This document shows, in pieces, positions 33,316 through 47,009 of a stretch of 64,000 nucleotides of DNA. Origin of the DNA: Euglena gracilis (lineage: Eukaryota > Euglenida > Euglenophyceae > Euglenales); the NCBI GenBank assembly GCA_039621445.1, contig CP154956.1, forward strand, positions 24,664,743-24,728,742, read 5' to 3'. Under the pieces are notes generated by a model. It had not been told where the DNA came from. It was given only the letters and a program-made list of their open reading frames with translations, and searched no databases. A program made the translations under genes and the position numbers. How positions within the stretch are numbered: the first letter of the stretch is position 1; each line of letters opens with the position of its first letter.

Positions 33316-34762
33316 GATTGTGGCGTCAAAATTTCCAGGACAGAAAGGTTGAACATGGCCTGGCATTTTGGATTTTGGGTTTGGCAGCAACCTACCTGCC
33401 TGGGCAGTAGTCCCCTGATTTCAAGCCCGGGGACAACTACCCAGGGACGCCTCTTTCTGGAATTCCGTCGTGAGAAATCTGTGGGTACGGTGCCCAGGGT
33501 ACCCAACGCACAACTTCCCGCGGGGTGAACAAGGCGCTTCCCTGGATGCTTTACCCTCTGACACTTTCTGGGGGTAGGCAAGGTCTGGCATGAAGAAACG
33601 GCAAGTGGGAAGTGGTCAACACAGGGGTTGGGAAGTGCCTCCGGGGTGTTAACTGGCGGCTGGGAGACGTCCCTGTCGCTGGAGTCGAGGGGCCCCGCGG
33701 CAGACCCCATGCAACGTGCCCAAGGATGCCGCTTTTGTTCGAGAACTAATCCACACCGCACCAGAACACACCGTCCCACAACACCACATCGCATTGCCAC
33801 ATCAATCACTGGCTGGCAAACTCAAGGAGAAAGGTATTGTCAGCTTCCATCACCCATTTGACTGGAACCTGCTCCATGACAATATGCTCTGTGAAAGTTT
33901 GGATGGGAAACCAAGAACCCCAATGCGGAAACAAAAAAACCTTTTTTAAAAATATATGAACGAACTCTTCATTTCTCAAAAAATGACAGGAATATAAATA
34001 TGTGTATTTTATCCCTTCCACTTGGTTGGAATATCAAGAAAGAACCCTCTGACCCAGCCCTTCCCTCCAATTAATAATCTGAAAATACGCGGACCAGAAT
34101 ATGACAAAAGATCTGACGTCACATGACGAAAATAATTCAGCCATTCAGAGATGTCTTAGGTTTTCAACGCCAACAAAATTTTATCAGGCATTAAACATCA
34201 AATTTATTGGGGAAAAAAACTAAAATGATGGTACAGAACAGGAATTGGTCATAAACTGCAACAAACTGTGTTCCACAACACCTGGAAAGTGTTCGACAGC
34301 CTCTTTGCACCAATTAAAACCGCTGCAGAAGCCTTCCTTTCAAGGAACCTTCCCTAGACAAATCGGCAGATACAAAAGCAGGAGATAGATCCCTATGAGC
34401 ACAGAGGGGAAAATTGACATTCATGAATCGACCTTTTATATTTAAATGATGAGAAGCCGAAAATTGTTTGGCAAATTTACAAACTCAAGAATTCTCCCTT
34501 ATTTTGACAAAAAATGTAAAAATTTTCAGAAAATTGTTAGGAGACAGGTCAGCAGGTACAAGGGTTCAAGACAGCTGTCTCCATGAGGACAGGTCAGTGG
34601 ATGGTGAGGGAAGAGAGGACAGCTTCCCGGGGAGGACAGTTTGCTTGGACAAATTTCTGGGAAAACACAGAACTGTGCACCCACAGTGGGTTTGGACCCC
34701 ACACTCCTCAAGGAACCCACTCTGGTGGCATTCAAACGGGGCGGGGGGGGGGGGGCAACTGC

Positions 34763-34912
34763 CGTGGCAGGGGGTGGCGGCCAGTGCTCGGCTGCGGTTG
34801 CTCGGGCTCACCACCGACAGCTCCACATCCTGCATGTCCAGCGTGGCGGCCCGCTCCACCCCTGGCGTGGCGGCCGGCGGGACGTCCAGCACCGATGACG
34901 CCGGGGCCCCGG
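34763..34912 (-). CDS. A exon of the repeat gene, divergent (copy 2)
   Basis: Counterpart of 15,262-15,411 with no coding difference noticed. Confidence 0.6.
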
Positions 34913-35989
34913 GGGGCTGGACATTTACCCCCAGGAGAATGGGCATGGGTCCTGCGACCGGTTTCAGTGGCAGCCGTGCCTGGTCTTAGCCGGCAAAGCG
35001 GAAAGCGGACAACAATCAGACAACTGCTGTGACCATCGTCATCCATACATCTTGGCAACCAACAAAATCGTTTGAGTCCATCGCTGCGTATGAGTATGAG
35101 CACCATCGCTGTAAAGTGCGAAAATAAACCTGTGGTGGCGAAATCATCGTACATAACAGTTAGCATGAGGAAGGTTAAGATCGCGCTTTCGATGCAAGAC
35201 CCTGGCTCGGGTGCTCAATGTCGATAGCCCTGTGCAAATACTAAGTGGAAACCTTGAAAACATGGGCACCCAACCAAATTTTTTGGGGCTGGGGAGCTCT
35301 GCTACTTAAGGAAACCTCCCTACAAATTTTGATGCGGATCGCTGGGTACAGGTGCTGTGGAGGTTCGACCAGTCAGCGAGAGCATAAAACGGAAAATGGG
35401 TAGCCGAGGCTGTGGTGGTTGTAACCACAAATGTTGCCTAAAATACTGTGGTTCAAGCCGGCGCCACAATTAGTTGTTCATGAGGTTTTAGTTTCCACGG
35501 TGTACCTCCCCCCTGGCTAAGCACAAGGAAAGATGGATTGGGACCAGGGGGTTGTCTATTTGCCAAATGTCGGTACCTCCCTCAATCTCGCACACTTACA
35601 TCAATTTTGGTCATTCTGGGTAATTTGGAACAACATTAACATTTTGGAGTTATTGACCTTTTTTGTGCCATTGATGGGCAGTTTCAGCCAGTTTATGGTG
35701 ACAAACTCCAACAATCCCAACAAATTCCAAAAAAAGCTTCTCTGAAACATGAAAATGCAAAAAAGCTAAATAAAGCAAGCAGTTCTTCCCACAATTATTG
35801 AACGGACATCGCATACAAAAAGATCGTATCTGACGTATCCACCCCCGGTGGTTGGACAAGGGGGCGGGCGGTAAAGACCAGGAGGGTGGTGCTTAGACAA
35901 GGGGCAAATCTGACAGCAAAAAAAAAAATCCGGCGCTTTGTACCAAAGGAGAAAACTACCCTTTGTGACCCTTTATTTTGGCTTGAACT

Positions 35990-36277
35990 CAGGCTTCTGT
36001 TTACCAACCCAGGGGGTGGAGGGGGTGCCTTGTGCTCTGGAGTGCCTGCCCTTAGCAGGCACATCCCCCGGGGGGTGTCGATTTGGACCCCAATGCCTGC
36101 TGACCAAGCATATTTTCCCTTGAAAATGGTCATTTTCTGGCTAGAGCCTTCGGCGCCAGGGGTGTGTTGTAGCACCAACCCCAACCCCCCCCCCCCCCGC
36201 GGGGTCGAAAATACTACCCCCCTGCCTGCCTACAGCACCTCCCCCGGGTGGTGCGTACTTCCTTAAAAAGAAGCCTG
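35990..36277. mobile_element. hAT-like element, TSD STTGAACT (copy 2)
   Basis: Counterpart of 16,488-16,774. The interior differs at several bases near its C run (36,185-36,235), a local hotspot of difference between copies. Confidence 0.75.
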
Positions 36278-36657
36278 GTTGAACTTACAAGCATTTTGGA
36301 TAAAAAAATACCAATATCTCACCAAATCAGGCTTCAAAAGTTTCTAAACTGTCGAAATCCTCGAGAGTTTTCTCACAACGACACAGACACACAACAAGCC
36401 TCCCAGAGAAGATGACCTTCAAGAAGAGAAGATGGGTGACGACCGGGGGGGTTGCTTAGACAAGGATGGGCTGAGACAAGCGGAGTTACCAAATATCCAC
36501 AGCCCACAGGGATGAGAAATTGCATGCAACAGGTGTGCGTATTCATAAAAGACAATGGGGTAATACTAATAATACGATAAAAACACGACCTGGCCCAGCC
36601 ACCCACGCCACCCCAGGGGCAGTGTGGGTTTGAGTTTTTTCCTTCCTCCCACCTCCC

Positions 36658-36842
36658 AAGGGCCCCGGGCGCGTCCAGCGGGTCCTGGCGCAGCCCCGAC
36701 AGCCAGCTGACGGGCGGCGCAGGGGCGGCACTCTTCGCCGCACCCTTCGGGGCAGCTGAGGGCTGGCCCACCTCCGCAGCGGCCGCCATGCCGGCGTTGT
36801 CGGCGGTCCGGCGGCGCTCTGGGCCCCCGGCCCAATGTGTGC
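36658..36842 (-). CDS. B exon of the repeat gene (copy 2)
   Basis: Counterpart of 17,156-17,341, the same in the coding part. The adjoining intron lacks two bases of a G/T run. Confidence 0.7.
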
Positions 36843-38110
36843 CCCACCGGGGTGGTGGGGCTCGGCTTTCTTGGCGGCTCTTTGGATGGCTGCCAAGAAT
36901 GGCTGCCTGGTTCAACACCCCCGGCGTACCGAACACAGGCATCGGTCAAAACAGCGCAATGTCCGAGGCGGATATGAGGTGTTCGTGATGACGTGTCTTT
37001 GATGACAGGTACAGCGGAAAAGAAGGGCGTGAGGGGTGGCACGGAGCAGATAAGCGCTGCCTGTGCCGGCAGAGGGGAGGGAGTCCAACAGCTCTGCGGC
37101 AGCCCCATCCCGCTCATCCGCGACGTGGCATGTGATGGTGCTGCACAGAACACCTACCTCCCCCCCCCCTGTCCAACGACAGCTAATGTTCGTCTCTGAC
37201 CGGGGCGGGGGCACTCGCTAAAACATTCAATGTTCGTCTCCGGGGGGGGGGTCGTTAGATAAGGGGGGGGGTGGACCCCAGGTCGGCAAAAAGTTGACCA
37301 AAGATGGGGATATATGGCTATTTTTTTGGCCATTTTCAGCCCTCTTTGGCCATTTTTTTGGCCATTTTTTTTGGCCATTTTGGCCATTTTTTTTTTTGCG
37401 ATTTTCGACCATTTTGGCTTTTTTGAGCAAACTTTTAGCAACTTTTGGCCTTTTGCCACAATCTTGCACACTTACATCAATTTGAGTGATTTTGGGTAAT
37501 TTGTAACCATTTTTGGAGCCATTGGTCTTTTTTTGTGCCATTTTGGGTATTTTCAGCCGTTTTATAGTCTGGACCCCTCCTGTGGCCAAGGGGGGGGGGG
37601 GTCCCACGTAAACCCCAGACCTTTTATTGACCCTGTCCCTTCCTGAACGTAATTCAAAAAGAGTCGGATATTTCCTTGTTGGGAGTTCAGCCAAAAAACC
37701 TGACAAGATGAAATAAATCAAGACGTCTTTTCTGTTAAAGGTGGATCTTCAATTTTCGGGTAAAAGAATAATTCTGACCAGATGAGGAGGGTGCTTTCTG
37801 TGAACATGTTTCCTCTCTGCGTCTGACAACAATCGACCTGATTCAGGAATCACTGGGCATTGGGTGGCCGTCGGAAATAAGCAAGAGACGTAGCCATGCG
37901 AACTGAAGGGCAGGTGAAAGACCACTTCGAAGGCTAACAATTCAGGCCAAAACAATCCAGAAAGCAATACTCCAGCCAAACCTGGCAGCCCATAATTTAC
38001 CACACAGAAAGAGATGGATTATGGAGCTCAAGAGGGTTGGTAACCCCTTCCCAACTTCCTCTTTTCAACATCCTTTTTTGGGGGCAAGTGTACAGCCTTG
38101 AGCGGCATGG

Positions 38111-38221
38111 AGTGGCAGGGGGCAGGTAGTTGTGGCTCCGTGGGCTCATGATGGCTGCGTCCAGTGGGACATCTGGCTGGGCAAACCGTGGGCCGTCCAT
38201 GAGTGATGGGGCCGGGGCTCT
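38111..38221 (-). CDS. A exon of the repeat gene (copy 2)
   Basis: Counterpart of 18,610-18,720, identical by eye. The minisatellite at 38,362-38,459 lies in the intron upstream of it. Confidence 0.7.
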
Positions 38222-38781
38222 GGCGGACGTTTTGTCTCGGCCCAGCAACCGATGGGGGGGGGTAGGCATTGTAAAACGCTCTTTGGGGGGCGGTTAGTGG
38301 AGGGAAACAGCTGCAGATCAGGTCCTAACCATCTTTCGCCAGTCCCAACGTTTACAGAAGCACCACACACAGGAGTACACCGCACGCAGGAGTACACCGC
38401 AAACAGCAGTAAACCACACACAGTAGTACACCGCACACAGTAGCATACCACACACAGTTGGGGGTAATGGGCGCGGGTGGGAATCAACCAAGGGGCAGAA
38501 AAACACAGAAAAAAGGGGGAGCCAATCCAGGAGAATACGTGGATCCTGGGTGGGTCTGGGGCGATCCTTACGTCCCAGGGTGGAGGAAGGCTCCCCCACC
38601 CCCGTTTCATCGGACATTTCGGAAAGCGCCATCGTTCAGCCGTCCCGTCCCCTGCCATTTTTTGGGCGAAATTGTGAAACCGCCCCGGGACACTGCACCG
38701 CGGTGCACACCTTTTTTCCAGCTATCCCGCTTGGTTGAGGGGCAGTGGAGGCACCCTGCTGCACCGTCCTGGGGCCCCCCA

Positions 38782-38957
38782 CCGCCCCGGGCACGTCCAG
38801 CGGGTCCCGGCGCAGCCCCGACAGCCAGTCGACGGGCGGCGCGGCGGCGGAGGGGGGCGGGGTGCCGGGGGGCGCAGTGCGCCGCGGGGCAGCCAGCTCT
38901 CGGCCCGCCGCGGCCGCACTGGCGCTGCCGCCGGCCCGGTGGTGCTTCAGGCGTGGC
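38782..38957 (-). CDS. B exon of the repeat gene (copy 2)
   Basis: Counterpart of 19,281-19,456. No coding change seen. Confidence 0.7.
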
Positions 38958-39731
38958 CACCGGGGTGGCGAGTTGCATCCACCTCCCCTGTGTAACACCG
39001 GCAGAACCCCTTGGCGGCCGGGGGGGGGGGGGGGCTGTGGCGGTCTCTGCAGAACGAACAACAACCCTGCGACGCACCCAGAATCGATGCTCTCGAGCCC
39101 AAAGCGCGAGCCACCTGGCCTGCCCCCCAAAAAAACTGTGCAGTGGAGAAGCGCCGCCGGAGCCATCGCCCTCCTTGTCGCCGGCCGGGGGGTAGGACCC
39201 CAGCAATTGTGCGGAACCTCCAGGCCACTGCCCACTCTCCGGGGGATGGATTGGGAGGGAGATGGCATCCTTGGGGTGATTGATTCCAGTGACGGCAGGC
39301 TGACGGGGGGTATGCCCTGAGTGTTGGTGGAAGGGCACCGCACCAGGAAAGGGTGCGTAGTTTTAAGGACGGGCAACAAGAAGACTGAATTTGTTCAGCC
39401 CCAGGGGGGAGAGGGGGCCTTGGAGGGCCCTGGAGTTCCTCGGCAGATATGTAAACCCCCCCCCTAATGGAAGCACGGGGTCACTACAAGCGCAGGGTCC
39501 AAATAAAAGCGCACCCCCCATTTTGATGGGATTTCTAAAGGAATCAACAAAAATTACGCAGCTAGGGTCCAAATAGAAGCCCCCCCCCCCCCCCCCCCCG
39601 CCGCCGGAGGCGGCGGTCCGCTATAAGCGCACCCGTGCTTCATTTAGGGGGGGGGGGTTACCTTCCTGTTGGCCCAAAAAAAATGGGACTTTCAGGCATT
39701 CGATGCTGGAGCACCTTGGCCAAGTTCCCAG

Positions 39732-40130
39732 CAGGCTTTTGCTTAAGGACCCGGAGGTCCACTGGCTAGCTAGATGCCCTCCCCTGGGGGGGGGGTCGGG
39801 GTCTCCTGACTAGGAAAAAATTCTCCTACGGCGGCACGTCGAGGTGCAAATGAGGTTCTTTTGATGTGTGGTTTTGGCTGACTTTGTACCAAAAAAAATC
39901 CCAAATGCAAAAAACAGGTATTTTTTGGCACATTTTGGGGGTTCAAAAAAACTTTTGGCGCTTCACACCAGTCACTGTGAGAACAATTCCCACCAGCTAG
40001 CCCTGCCAGCCCCCCCCCCCCCCCAGGGGGGGCCATTGGGATTTCCACTGGCCAGATTTGGACCAACTCAAGTCCAGCCCCCCCCCCCCCCCGGAGGGGG
40101 TGGCACAGCAAACCCTTAAGCAGAAGCCTG
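39732..40130. mobile_element. hAT-like element, TSD GTTCCCAG (copy 2)
   Basis: Counterpart of 20,234-20,635, with shorter C runs and a few substitutions. Target repeats at 39,724-39,731 and 40,131-40,138. The CCCAAATAATA element follows at 40,167-40,544. Confidence 0.85.
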
Positions 40131-40166
40131 GTTCCCAGGCACCTTTGCCCATATGTAAACCCCCCC

Positions 40167-40544
40167 CCCAAATAATAGCCCCCCCGGGGTATTATTTTTT
40201 TTGCACGAAGTCCCGGCCCGGGGTAGGGGTAGGGTAGGGGTAATAGCACCCCAAAATTTTCGAAATTTTGGGGTGCTATTAAATTTTTTTTTGAAGTCCT
40301 GTAGGAGCCAAAAAAGCGCCTTTTGACCCCCTTTGGGGTCATTTTTTGTACTTTCTTATGAAATTTATCATTTTTTTGGAGGTCAGCTGATCCAGAAAAT
40401 CGATTTTTTTCGTAATTTGTTGTCAGAGATTGTGATTTTTACCTACATTTTCAGGTCAAAATCCGGGCCTTCGGCCCGAAATTGGGGGGGGGGTATTAAC
40501 CCGGTTGCTGAAGTCGGACCCCGAGGAGGGGGGTATTATTTGGG
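40167..40544. mobile_element. Inverted-repeat element CCCAAATAATA (copy 2)
   Basis: Counterpart of 20,671-21,046, with clustered substitutions around 40,318-40,380. Confidence 0.6.
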
Positions 40545-41077
40545 CATCAGATCTAGGTTCTTGGAGTGGGTGGCATACATCTTCCCCCTGGATGGGGTCG
40601 GCAGGGCGTCGCTTGGCGACCCCCGACGGGGGGGGGGGGCATCCAGAAGATAGAAAGTTTGGGCTTGTTGGAAAAAGGCTGCTGGCTGACCGCCCCCCTC
40701 CCCTCTACCCCTCTATTGGGGTCCGCTGGCTGGAACTGGGCTCGAACCAGGTACCAAACAAATCAACTTCAAATATGTCCCCAAAACTGCCAATGCAAAA
40801 CATCGATTTTTTTTGGCCCCAAATGTGTCCTGGCCAGCGTAAATCCGATCCATTTTGCCCATTTGGCCCACTTTTGAACTCCGGCAGCCAAAAATCCGTT
40901 ACCGCCCAGCCGCCCAAAGCGCGGATGGAAAATAATTAAAACTCGTTGATGAGGGGATCTAGAGCTGCCCTCCCCCTCCCCGAGAGGGATGGGCTGCCCT
41001 CCGGCTTAAGCCCTGGGGGTCGGCATGTCCTAAAACCCAACCTGGTGCTAAGGTGGTGGGGGCTTGCCACAGCTGCA

Positions 41078-41195
41078 GTGGCGTGGGGGGCGGGGGTTAG
41101 GTAGTCGCGGCTCCGAGGGCTCATCGCGGCCATGTCCAGCGGAGCTGCCGGCTGGGCAGACTGCGGGCCGTCCATCAGGGATGGGGCCGGAACAC
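41078..41195 (-). CDS. A exon of the repeat gene, intact (copy 2)
   Basis: Open frame P-S-L-M-D-G-P-Q-S-A-Q-P-A-A-P-L-D-M-A-A and M-S-P-R-S-R-D-Y-L. It lacks the 2-bp insertion that breaks copy 1, so it is the better model for this exon. Confidence 0.7.
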
Positions 41196-41485
41196 CGGGG
41201 ATCGTTCAAGCTCGATCCCGAATTTCGGAAGAACAGAGAATCAGAGAATCGTTGGGTCAAATATGGCAGAGGTTAAGAGGGTGATTAGAGAAGCCCCGTT
41301 TGTTATCGCACATGAACAGCGCTTGTCCATCCGAAAATGATACTTTCAGAAATTGGGGGATCGCTGGCAATGATGCCGTCCTTTTCTGATGCAAAAAATT
41401 AAGGGGAAGCAAGAGGACGGGCCAGACCAGGGAGACATTTGGTGTGTCACAAAGTAGGAACAGATGAAAGCTGCCGTTCCCCCAC

Positions 41486-41627
41486 AGCCCCGGGCATGTC
41501 CAGCGGGTCCCGGCGCAGCCCCGACATCCAGTCGACGGGCAGGGCAGCATCGGCGACGCCCTCGGCTGAGGCCTGGAGCGGCGCTGCGGTGCCGGAGTTG
41601 TCGGCGGCCCAGCGGCGTGGCTTCCAC
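41486..41627 (-). CDS. B exon of the repeat gene, intact (copy 2)
   Basis: Reads R-R-W-A-A-D-N-S-G-T-A-A-P-L-Q-A-S-A-E-G through to L-P-V-D-W-M-S-G-L-R-R-D-P-L-D-M. Lacking the 2-bp insertion of copy 1, it aligns with the other B blocks along its whole length. The upstream edge GGCAGTGG pairs with CCACT of the A block at 43,788. Confidence 0.7.
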
Positions 41628-42593
41628 TGCCTGTCGACGGGTCTCTGCCCACAAGACCGGGCAGGAAGCTGTTTTATACGGAGGCAGCAAATGAACCAGC
41701 CCAGGAAATATCACGGGCAGTTCAGTTTCTGGCATTATTTTTTAAGACATCTTAAAAAAAAAATACTTCTTAGAGCCAAAATGCCTTGAGAACCTTGAAA
41801 ACCTTGAAACCCCGTTTTAAAAATCATTCAGCAAAATTTTCGAAATTTGATTGAAAACGAAGTTGCAAAGTCTCAGCAAAAACTAGACAACTCCAGGGGA
41901 AAAAATATTTCTGGCATTCCTGGAACCTTGTCCATGCATTATACTTGTACTGTGCGATTCAGACCAGATGCCAACTCCAGGGGGGTGGAGCTGGATGAAA
42001 TGTGTTGGATGGCACGATGTAAAATTTCTTCAGAGGAGGGGCCATCTTTTGTGGCCAACTGCATCAATGTTAATTTTGAAGCTGCCTGCCTTTTTTTACC
42101 AACCGTCCAGACAGCCTGAAAATGGCTCAAACTGGATGTTCAATAATTCAGACAGAAAGTGTCTTCGCGCGTGTTGGTTCAAGTTTCATCCACCCATGCA
42201 TGAATCGTCTTCCCAAAGTCTCCCAAAAATGTCAGCTGACCGCAGAGGGTGAAGCCAGAAACCAGCCGTCATTTTTAAGGCGAATGTTTTCAACGAGATT
42301 TAAGGCAACTTTTATTTTGAAGGTGTTTTGAGTTTTTTGGGGGGTTTTTCCCCAACGGTGGTTGAAGGGGGTCCAAAGCCCATTTTTTTTTGAGTTTGGG
42401 TTTGAGTTTTTGAGTTTTTTGAGTTTTCTTGAGGACAGTGTTGGGCTGAAAACTGCAAAAAGCCAGAGGAGAGGCGCCACCGGGGATGTGGCCCTCGCCG
42501 TCGTCGGCCGGGGGGTAGCAGCCCAGCAGCTGTGCAGCCACTCCGCGCCACCCTGCCAGATGGTAGGGGAGGAGGGCCTCCCATGTGCACTGG

Positions 42594-42758
<165 letters not shown>

Positions 42759-43787
42759 GGCGCGTGCGCGTATGTGAGTGTGTGAGTGCCTGTGTTGTGT
42801 GTGTGTCGTGCTGACCAGGCTGAATTTTCAGGGGTGCCGACCCCACCTGGGTGTGTCTACCCCCCCCCCCAGGTGGGCCCAAGGCACCCAGGTCAAACCC
42901 CCTCCGGGGGGCACATGGTTCTGCACTCTTCTCAGCCCAGGCATACCCCCCCCCCCCCTTGTCCAACAACCGCTAATGTTCGTCTCTGACCGGGGGGGGG
43001 GGGCGGGCGTTTAAAAGGCCCAAGTTTGTCTCTGACAGGGGGGGGGGGGGGGGGGTCGTTAGACAAGAGGGGGGGAATTTACGGCACGTCTCGCTGGAAA
43101 TTTTCGGCGCTTCGCGCCTGACAATACCCAATTTAAAATACCCCCAAAAATGCCAACAACGCCAAAAAAATATTCACAAAATACCCAAAAATACCCAAAA
43201 TGGTCCCAAATTAGCAAATAATAAACCCAAAATGCCCAAGAGGGAGACTTGTGGGAAAATTGTCCTAAAAATGGGTTTAATTCTTCAAAATATGCAAAAA
43301 AAATGCCAGCATCGCCCAGCATCGCCCAGCACCGGAACCCCACCTCTGGTCTCCAAAAATCCAGCATCGCCCAGCATCGCCCAGCATCATCAGAGGTGCT
43401 TGCCAACAACGACGCCTTCTGCAAGGTCACCATTCGAGCAACAATAGAGAACACAACAACCCACTGGGTAGTGGTTCATCACAGAAGTCAGAGAAGCTGC
43501 AAAGAACAAAATCAAAAGCAAGAACATTATCAAGTCTCATTTCCCCAACATCGTAAACGAAAAGATCGTCTCTGACAGGGGGGGGGGTGGTCGTTGGACA
43601 AGCCCGGTCGTTGGACAAGGGGGGGGTAGCTGGAGGGGTTGGCAAGGACTCGCAAGCCTTCAAGCAACTATGTTTCTCATGAATGGAAATGAATGGGAAC
43701 AGGCTGTGGAAAAAAACATGCACAAATTTGAGAGTACCAACCACATGGGGATGGGGCAAGGAGGTGTGGGCAGGCGCCTGCCAAAGT

Positions 43788-43892
43788 GGCGTGGGGGGTG
43801 GGGGGCAGGTGGCTGCGGCTCCGCGGGCTCATCCTGGACACGTCCAGCTGGGCGAACTGCGGGCTGTCCATCAGGGATGGGGCCGGGGCACT
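43788..43892 (-). CDS. A exon of the repeat gene (copy 2)
   Basis: Counterpart of 24,269-24,373. One SNP near the 3' edge changes the proline-rich tail after L-P-P-T-P. Confidence 0.7.
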
Positions 43893-44995
43893 GGGGATGT
43901 TGCCTGCTTGCCCCCCCCCCCGGCTTGGGGTGGGGAGAGCCGGGGTTCCCAACCACCAACTTTCTTCTTTGGGGGTGGTGCCAGTGAGGGGTCAGAGAAA
44001 GGGGTCCATTTCAAAAATCACCCAGCCAGTCAAGGCGATCAGTAAGTCCGTCAATCAGCCCGCCAATCTCAATCAATTCACAAAAAGTCATCTTTAAAAC
44101 AAGTTTCATTTTCTCAAAAAAAATCAGCAGTGGTGAGCAGGCTGAAATTGACAAACCCCCGGGGGGGGGGGTCTCGGAATGCCCTGGAGCACTTGGGCAG
44201 CCCCCATGGGGGGAGGTCGGTGAGTGCAACCAAAAAGCACCCAAAAATGGGCTTTTCTGGGCTTCTGGCGCCGAAGGCCCTGGAAATGCCTTGTCCAAAG
44301 TACCCAGGCACTTTTGCCATGTGCCCCCACCAACCCACCAAATCAACCCCCAAACCAACCCCCAAAAATCCCAATTGGCAAAATTCCCCAAAGTTTCTTG
44401 CACCCTCCAGTCAGACCAGATTGGCTCTGCACCTCCTCTTCCAGAGGCCAAAAACGTTTCTTTTTAAGACAACCTGGGAAGGTGCAGGACCTCCCCTAGC
44501 GTGAGAAGCCTTGGGGGTTCTAAAGGATGGGGTGGCAAAAAAATACCGGAAAAAAGTGCAACACGCGGTTTATTTAGCCCATGTGATGGCCTCGAAGCGA
44601 AACTGTCATTAGAATGTTGAAACTGAATGCACCTCGCATACACCCTGTGTGACACACTGTTCACCCATGGTCATGCAGAAATTCGGACCCGATCACACTC
44701 AGTCATGCAGAAATCCCAGTGCCAGAAAAAGCCAAATTGGCCAAAATGGCAAAAAAAAATGGCCCAAAATTAACAAAATACTCAAAAATACTCATAGGTG
44801 ACCGCAGACGGCAAAAAGTGGCCAAAAATGGGCAAACAGGGACAAAAAAGGCCATAAATGGTTAGATGTGGCCAAAGTTTCCTGTCATGGCGAGTCATGC
44901 CTAGTCACACCCGGTCACGCCCGGTCGTTTCACAGGTTCTGGCTTCCGGCGAGAGGCACGCATTGGGCAAAGGTGCCTCCCCCCCCCCTCCCCCA

Positions 44996-45142
44996 ACGGC
45001 CCGGGGCACGTCCAGCGGGTCCCGGCGCAGCCCCGACATCCAGCTGACAGGCGTGGTCCGGGTGGTGGTGGACGCGGTGGCAGGCGTAGTACGCCTCGGG
45101 CCGGCCGCTGGGTCCGCGCTGCCGGCGGCCCAGTGGCGTTGC
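44996..45142 (-). CDS. B exon of the repeat gene (copy 2)
   Basis: Counterpart of 25,477-25,623, with the silent GTC in place of GTT before S-W. Confidence 0.7.
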
Positions 45143-45152
45143 TGCACCCGCC

Positions 45153-45424
45153 CAGGGGATTTTTTTAAGACCGGGGGGGGGGAGGGGGGATCCTCCCCTC
45201 CCACCCACCCCCTGGGGGGCGGGGGGGGGGTGCCGTGGGATCCATTCAGATTTCCCCGAAAATGGCCAAAAATAGCGAAAATGCCAAAAATAGCACCTGT
45301 TTAAAAAATTTCGGCGTCTTCGGCGCCGAAAAGTATCCCCCCGCCTGCACCCCCCCCGGGGGGGCTCGGCCGGACCAACCACCATACCCCAACCCAGGGG
45401 TCCAAGACTAAAAAAAAACCCCTG
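45153..45424. mobile_element. hAT-like element at an exon edge (copy 2)
   Basis: Counterpart of 25,634-25,904. Target repeats CACCCGCC (45,145-45,152) and CACCCACC (45,425-45,432). Confidence 0.8.
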
Positions 45425-45806
45425 CACCCACCCCTCGATGCAGCGCCTCTGCCATGGGGGGGCTTCTGTGACTCAACACAGAGCACATTCTTGCACTGGC
45501 CCAGCGAAAAAAGAAACAGCAAAACAAAGAGCATGACTGGCCAACCTTGAGCTCCCGCTGTGGTGCTTCAAATCAAGTTTCGTTCTGCAATCTTCAAATC
45601 AGAACGTTCTGCAACGTGTACCTTTTCCACAAAAATGCACGAGGGGAAATGCTTTAAAAGGCAAGGACGGTGCTCAGCAAGGGGGCGTTACGGGCCTCAA
45701 CATGCCAACTTCATGGGGTATCTCTCCAGGGGACGACTTTCCTTGGGGGAGGCAATTTTTTTTTTCGTCGTCTGATGTCCCCAGCCTCCACCCTCTGCCC
45801 GCAGTA

Positions 45807-46386
45807 CCCTCCCCCCCCCTCATGTCCAACGACCGGTAACCTCTGTCCTCTGACCGGGGGGGGGGGGGGTGGTCGTTGGACACGGGGTCGGGAAAAAAAG
45901 TTTGCCGAAACCCCCCCAAAACAGGTCAAAATTTTCCTTCCGGCGCTTCGCGCCCCCATTTCCAGCCCTGTCACTCAAATAGCACCCAAAACGTACCTTC
46001 ACACCGCGGGATTTCACAAAAAAAAACAAAGATACCCAGTCAACAATCCCTGCATTCCATCAACCATCTTCACTCCATCATACAACCTAGCAAAGACCCG
46101 AAAATGTCATGGTGGAATGTTGGGAGTGTGGTGAAGCTCCTTCAACAACCGCAGGCACTATCTCCCCGGTGGAGCGCTCGTAATGCAAAACTCCCCAGAG
46201 GGAACATTTTAATGGACGATGGGCTGCGGGGGAGAGGACAAGGGCGGAAGAAAAGCCTTTCAGGGCTGGCAAACCGCTGGTTTTCACACACCTGCAAAAA
46301 AAAACATCAAACCTCCGAAAAGGTGTCCTCTGACCGGGGGGGGTGGTCATTGGACATAGGGGGGTCGTTGGACATAGGGGGGGGGG
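45807..46386. mobile_element. TA-flanked inverted-repeat element (copy 2)
   Basis: Counterpart of 26,287-26,869. Here the left end reads CATGTCCAACGACC, closer to the family consensus than copy 1, which makes the inverted repeat cleaner. Confidence 0.6.
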
Positions 46387-46556
46387 TAGTGGGGGAGGGG
46401 AGCTATCAAACACAACGCGGAAAAAACCAATGCCCTCGGCCGGTTCATCTTTCAAAAACTCAAAACCACCTGCAAGAAACCGCATTGCCTCGGACCAATG
46501 GAAACCGCAAACCCTCCCCCACACCAGGACCATTCATTTGGACCAGAACGTCGCAC

Positions 46557-46779
46557 GGAAGCCGCTAACTGCCTCCCCACCCCACACAGTGCTGACCGGC
46601 CATCCCGGGCGGAAGACATTGCCATCAGCGCCACCGGACCCATCGCCGGAGTGCGCGGCGTCCCCATCGCCGGCTGGGGGGTGGGCGGCGGCCCCGCGCC
46701 GCTGGCTGGTGGCGGGCAAAACGGGCGTCGTTTTTTTGGAAACGTTTGCCCATCGGCCCCAGGCGTTGTGAAGGAGGGT
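46557..46779 (-). CDS. Possible unclassified exon (copy 2)
   Basis: Identical by eye to 27,040-27,262, with the same doubts about frame. Confidence 0.3.
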
Positions 46780-47009
46780 GTTGAGCAGCCCGGCTGCACT
46801 GGCGGTAGCAGATGTGCACCACACATGCTCCCCCCCCCTATGTCCAACGACCGGTGACCTCTGTCCTCCGACCGTGGCACGACCGAGGGCTGAAGGGTGG
46901 AGGGTGCAATAAGGTTAATTGCCGATGTCTGTGGATGCGCATTGAAATTACTCTGTGATTTTGTGTTAAATAATTTATTGGCAATGGTCTACCCCCCCCC
47001 CACCCCCCA